A program made the translations under genes and the position numbers. The notes below the pieces were generated by a model. The model was not told the origin of the DNA and did not search any database. It saw only the letters and a list, made by a program, of their open reading frames with translations. From Latrodectus hesperus (Eukaryota; Arthropoda; Arachnida; Araneae; Theridiidae), in assembly GCA_037975125.1 (NCBI GenBank), contig JAJQOW010000014.1, positions 17,373,264-17,437,263 on the forward strand: 64,000 nucleotides of DNA, in the 5' to 3' direction. Positions 62,201 to 64,000 of the stretch are shown piece after piece (the stretch's first letter is position 1; every line of letters begins with the position of its first letter).

Positions 62201-63933
62201 TTAGAATTTTATTCTGATTTGCACACCAAGCAAAACAATTTAATAAAAATTATTAGTGAAATTCTTGAATCAATTGTTTTGATATGCTATTGCGAAGTAA
62301 ATTCTGAGTGATATGTTTAAATAGTAACCAACTATATATAGATAAATTATCTCTTATTTTACAATTTTCAAATATACATAAAATATTAATAATGATGTAA
62401 AAGGATTTGGAAAATTTGGAAGGATTATGGTTCATCAAAATAACTTTATATAAAAAAAGTTTTATATCATCACATTGTACAAAAAAAAAAAAAAAAAAAA
62501 AGGAATTTTTAATTAAATACCTTCACACCAAGTAGACTAAAATAGGTTAGAAACTGTCAATTCAAAGGAGATTCTCTATAGCAATTATTGATTTGAGGTA
62601 ATATTTCTGGTTATATAAAAGTTAATACAGCTGATTTAAACAAAAAGTTTTAATGTTAAAGCATTAAAATAATTTTGAGGAATAATTTATCCACATATAT
62701 CTTTGCATATATAATTTTCTGAGAGACTAAGAATAAAAACATTCTTTGATATTAAATAAAGGTGGAGAAATTTTAAATCTAAAAGCAAAATAAGGTTAGA
62801 ATTTTTTTTATTATAGCAGATTTTAAGTTTTATTTCATTTATTTTATAATTTAATATTTGGTATCTTATGTTTTAACAAAATTCTTAGTATAATTAAAAA
62901 TAGCAGTTAATATATATAGAAATTCAATTTCCTAATTCAAATTCTGCATTTACTTTAACTTAAATAAAAAATGCATATCAATAAATTTGTGAGTGTAGTT
63001 AATCTGTAATAAATATCCAATTTATGCTAATGCAATTGTGAACTGAAAACTTCTCTAGCAATTAAAATAAATTTAAAGAGCATTTCATGTTTTATGGGCA
63101 GGTTTCCTTTAACCCTTATTAAAGCACATTATATTAAAATTAAAAAATCTAAGTTGTACTGTATAATTACAAATTCATACTTTTTTTGTAATTAAAAGAA
63201 GTTCAAGATATGTTGAAAAAGAGAGGAAATAGTTTTTAATCTGCTTATTTCCAGAATTAAACTGCTTAACAAAAAATTTCGTAAAATTTTGAGAATTTTT
63301 AATGAGGTTTTAAACATGAATGATAACTATCTTTACCCTGTTTTCAGTTTGTTTTTGAATTTTATCATGATAGAAAATTCTTCACAATTGTTTAATGCTC
63401 AGTTTGATCGAAATAAGGAAAAATATCTAATGTTTATTTTTATGCATTTGAATAATTAGTTGGCATAAAGCACCATCAGTTTTCCTACAATTGACCTTTT
63501 TTTTCAACCTATATTATTATCTAATAAAACTACCCAACTATAATTCTCCTCAAGAATATCTCGATTGATTTGGTTGTCATTCAACAGTCATTTTTTGCAC
63601 ACAAGGACTAATTAGAACAGGACATACATTTTAAAGTGGATTCCAAACCACTACATCCATACCCAAATTGGAATTCAAATCCACAAATCATGAGTTTCTG
63701 GAATTTTCATTAATAAATAATCTGCATGGAAATGATTTGGCATATATTTATGCGAAATTTAATTAATATAGCAAAAAGACATTTAAAACTTTTAATATTA
63801 TAAAAAAATTCATTTATTCATTGCTAATTAACTGCAAAAAAATATAAATACTTTTGCTATCTGTACAGGATTAAGAGAATTTGCAGTAGCTTGATTAAAG
63901 TGAAATACATCATATAAAAGTCCATCTTTGGTT
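41083..63933 (-). CDS. RAP1GAP: Rap1 GTPase-activating protein, 3' part of gene
   Basis: Twelve coding exons on the minus strand encode about 530 C-terminal residues of a Rap1GAP/Rapgap1-family protein. It stimulates GTP hydrolysis by the small GTPase Rap1, turning off adhesion and differentiation signalling. Exon order: 63852-63933, 61958-62011, 59600-59683, 59416-59516, 58701-58830, 56318-56465, 55693-55858, 54542-54814, 52195-52253, 48789-49066, 43131-43213, 41083-41223. All have AG/GT borders and compatible phases. Diagnostic segments: [62 protein letters not shown] (its Asn is the catalytic asparagine thumb known for RapGAPs), [19 protein letters not shown]. After the catalytic domain come a Ser-rich tail, a Pro-rich linker, and a coiled coil ending in TTI. 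GoLoco and N-terminal GAP exons are expected beyond 64000. Stop TAG is at 41083-41085. Family recognition is from memory of vertebrate and fly proteins. Confidence 0.93.
41224..43130 (-). other. Last Rap1GAP intron; contains repeat-like sequence
   Basis: 41540-43020 is clearly GC-richer than the other introns and looks like decayed transposon or processed sequence. A frame at 41781-42053 (minus) has no domain I recognise. Around 42640-42740 the minus strand has a weak tRNA-like pattern (GGTCCTGGGTTTAATTGC) that could be a SINE head. Confidence 0.4.
43131..43213 (-). CDS. RAP1GAP: Rap1GAP exon 11 (coiled coil)
   Basis: Encodes [20 protein letters not shown] then DLLKHNL, with Leu/Ile/Val at heptad positions. 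Acceptor TTTCAG, donor GTGAGT. The split codon joins exon 10 in frame. Confidence 0.82.
44964..45311 (-). pseudogene. piggyBac-like transposase N-terminal fossil
   Basis: From ATG at 45311 the minus strand reads [20 protein letters not shown] then an acidic SESEDSDKD and a stop near 45207. It continues in the next frame as [24 protein letters not shown], a pattern like the start of the DDE_Tnp_1_7 domain (F..FF...L...I). The catalytic core is absent. Assignment is tentative; terminal TTAA sites and inverted repeats were not identified. It lies in sense orientation inside the Rap1GAP intron. Confidence 0.55.
48284..48339. repeat. Four short TGTTAATCAAG repeats
   Basis: Copies of (T/G)GTTAATCAAG start at 48284, 48301, 48314 and 48329. 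Just before them lies the palindrome GACGTAT-CAG-ATACGTC (48260-48276). Confidence 0.85.
48789..49066 (-). CDS. RAP1GAP: Rap1GAP exon 10 (Pro/Ser-rich linker)
   Basis: Encodes [20 protein letters not shown], then [20 protein letters not shown] and [19 protein letters not shown], ending in a CX2C (CPQC). Repeated SP/TP sites and PPPP suggest proline-directed phosphorylation and SH3/WW binding. Acceptor CTTCAG, donor GTGAAC. GC content is well above the flanking introns. Confidence 0.85.
49067..52194 (-). other. Rap1GAP intron
   Basis: A GC-richer stretch at 49880-50700 may be an old repeat. No exon with good splice sites and matching phase was seen. Confidence 0.5.
52195..52253 (-). CDS. RAP1GAP: Rap1GAP exon 9 (linker)
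   Basis: Encodes [20 protein letters not shown] with the last codon split. Acceptor GTAATAG, donor GTAAGG. Assigned by splice sites and phase; too short for homology, and it could be alternatively spliced. Confidence 0.75.
52254..54541 (-). other. Rap1GAP intron
   Basis: AT-rich, no further feature. Opposing frames at 52817-53089 are chance. Confidence 0.5.
54542..54814 (-). CDS. RAP1GAP: Rap1GAP exon 8 (post-catalytic)
   Basis: 91 codons starting [15 protein letters not shown], matching the RTR..LL..LY.E segment that ends the vertebrate GAP region, then [20 protein letters not shown], a basic Ser-rich stretch with a kinase-type RSHS site. The rest is Ser-rich and low complexity. Confidence 0.9.
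54815..55692 (-). other. Rap1GAP intron
   Basis: Nothing beyond the hairpin at 55245-55271. Confidence 0.5.
55245..55271. repeat. Perfect 11-bp hairpin in Rap1GAP intron
   Basis: GTGGTGCTCAG (55245-55255), loop TTGCT, exact complement (55261-55271). Plus-strand RNA would gain two G-U pairs and one U-A pair outside this. It is GC-rich in an AT-rich intron. Confidence 0.88.
55693..55858 (-). CDS. RAP1GAP: Rap1GAP exon 7 (end of GAP domain)
   Basis: Reads [30 protein letters not shown] and [20 protein letters not shown]: the conserved end of the catalytic domain. Acceptor TTTGTAG, donor GTAAGT. Confidence 0.93.
56318..56465 (-). CDS. RAP1GAP: Rap1GAP exon 6, catalytic Asn
   Basis: Contains [40 protein letters not shown] and a short PLTPNV segment. 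The Asn of HIGND corresponds to the catalytic asparagine thumb of Rap1GAP. Acceptor CTTTAG, donor GTAAGT; the last codon is split. My base count around 56340 is uncertain by one. Confidence 0.9.
56466..58700 (-). other. Rap1GAP intron
   Basis: Contains an A-rich tract at 56683-56720 and a GC-richer patch at 57960-58320 of unknown origin, plus the inverted repeat at 58493-58550. Confidence 0.5.
58493..58550. repeat. 16-bp perfect inverted repeat, 26-base loop
   Basis: ATATTGTATAATTAAG (58493-58508) is exactly complementary to 58535-58550. Confidence 0.88.
58701..58830 (-). CDS. RAP1GAP: Rap1GAP exon 5 (GAP domain)
   Basis: Contains [18 protein letters not shown] and [19 protein letters not shown]. 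Acceptor ATATTAG, donor GTAAAT. Confidence 0.93.
59416..59516 (-). CDS. RAP1GAP: Rap1GAP exon 4 (GAP domain)
   Basis: Begins [20 protein letters not shown] and ends LKDFKG with a codon split across the intron. Acceptor CTTATAG, donor GTGAAT. Confidence 0.92.
59600..59683 (-). CDS. RAP1GAP: Rap1GAP exon 3 (GAP domain)
   Basis: 28 codons containing [20 protein letters not shown], a highly conserved Rap1GAP block. Acceptor TTCTAG, donor GTAAGA. Phase 0 at both ends. Confidence 0.92.
59684..61957 (-). other. Rap1GAP intron
   Basis: AT-rich, no feature recognised. Confidence 0.5.
61958..62011 (-). CDS. RAP1GAP: Rap1GAP exon 2 (GAP domain)
   Basis: 54 bases, 18 codons: [18 protein letters not shown]. 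Acceptor ATTTAG, donor GTAAGT. Phase 0 at both ends. Matches the CED..ERF.P.L.P segment of Rap1GAPs. Confidence 0.88.
62012..63851 (-). other. Rap1GAP intron
   Basis: AT-rich; poly(A) run of about 20 at 62480. No further exon was recognised. Confidence 0.5.
63852..63933 (-). CDS. RAP1GAP: Rap1GAP exon 1 of window (GAP domain)
   Basis: Reads [20 protein letters not shown], then NPVQIAK. Acceptor TTTGCAG; donor GTATTT (weak but GT). The exon enters with a split codon, so a further exon must lie beyond the window edge. Confidence 0.85.
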
Positions 63934-64000
63934 CTGCAAAAATAAGGCAATTTTTCAGTTATTTAAATAGATATAACAACTATACAATGAAAAAATAACA

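Overview
The window is very AT-rich, intron-rich animal DNA. It has long (AT)n microsatellites, many transposon fossils and short exons with GT/AG borders. The transposon types (a Tc1/mariner transposase of the kind abundant in spiders, a Mos1/SETMAR-type mariner, tRNA-derived SINEs, hAT MITEs, Ty3/gypsy) suggest an arthropod, most likely a spider. The species is inferred from style, not proven.

Left half (1-36 kb): I found no host protein-coding gene. The main object is a complete Ty3/gypsy LTR retrotransposon on the minus strand (1430-7675). Its two 607-bp LTRs look identical by eye, the target-site duplication is TTAT, the primer-binding site matches tRNA-Leu, and it has a polypurine tract and one uninterrupted gag-pol frame. 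A diverged solo LTR of the same family follows at 8968-9571 with its own ATAT duplication. Next come a Tc1/mariner fossil with long inverted repeats (11575-13090), a SINE with an 11-bp duplication (18119-18499), a hAT-type MITE with an 8-bp duplication (20129-20925), a minus-strand SINE (about 22240-22445), a 5'-truncated LINE tail (24781-25019), a degenerate mariner (about 25730-27230) carrying a nested MITE (25832-26034), and a truncated non-LTR fragment with a 14-bp duplication (34492-35695). Several near-perfect hairpins lie between them.

Right half (about 36-64 kb): the 3' part of a Rap1 GTPase-activating protein gene (Rap1GAP / Rapgap1 family) runs on the minus strand. Twelve coding exons can be read from 63933 down to the stop codon at 41083. 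They cover most of the RapGAP catalytic domain, including the HIGND motif that carries the catalytic asparagine, then a Ser/Pro-rich linker, a C-terminal coiled coil and a final TTI. The 5' exons lie beyond position 64000. One intron holds the fossil of a piggyBac-like transposase.

I did not find a convincing undescribed multi-gene system. The best leads are the apparently very young retroelement with its repeat-built Gag coiled coil and CGCCAAG-array promoter, the unusual C terminus of the Rap1GAP protein, and several miRNA- or MITE-like hairpins. All coordinates were read by eye; exon edges may be off by 1-2 bases.
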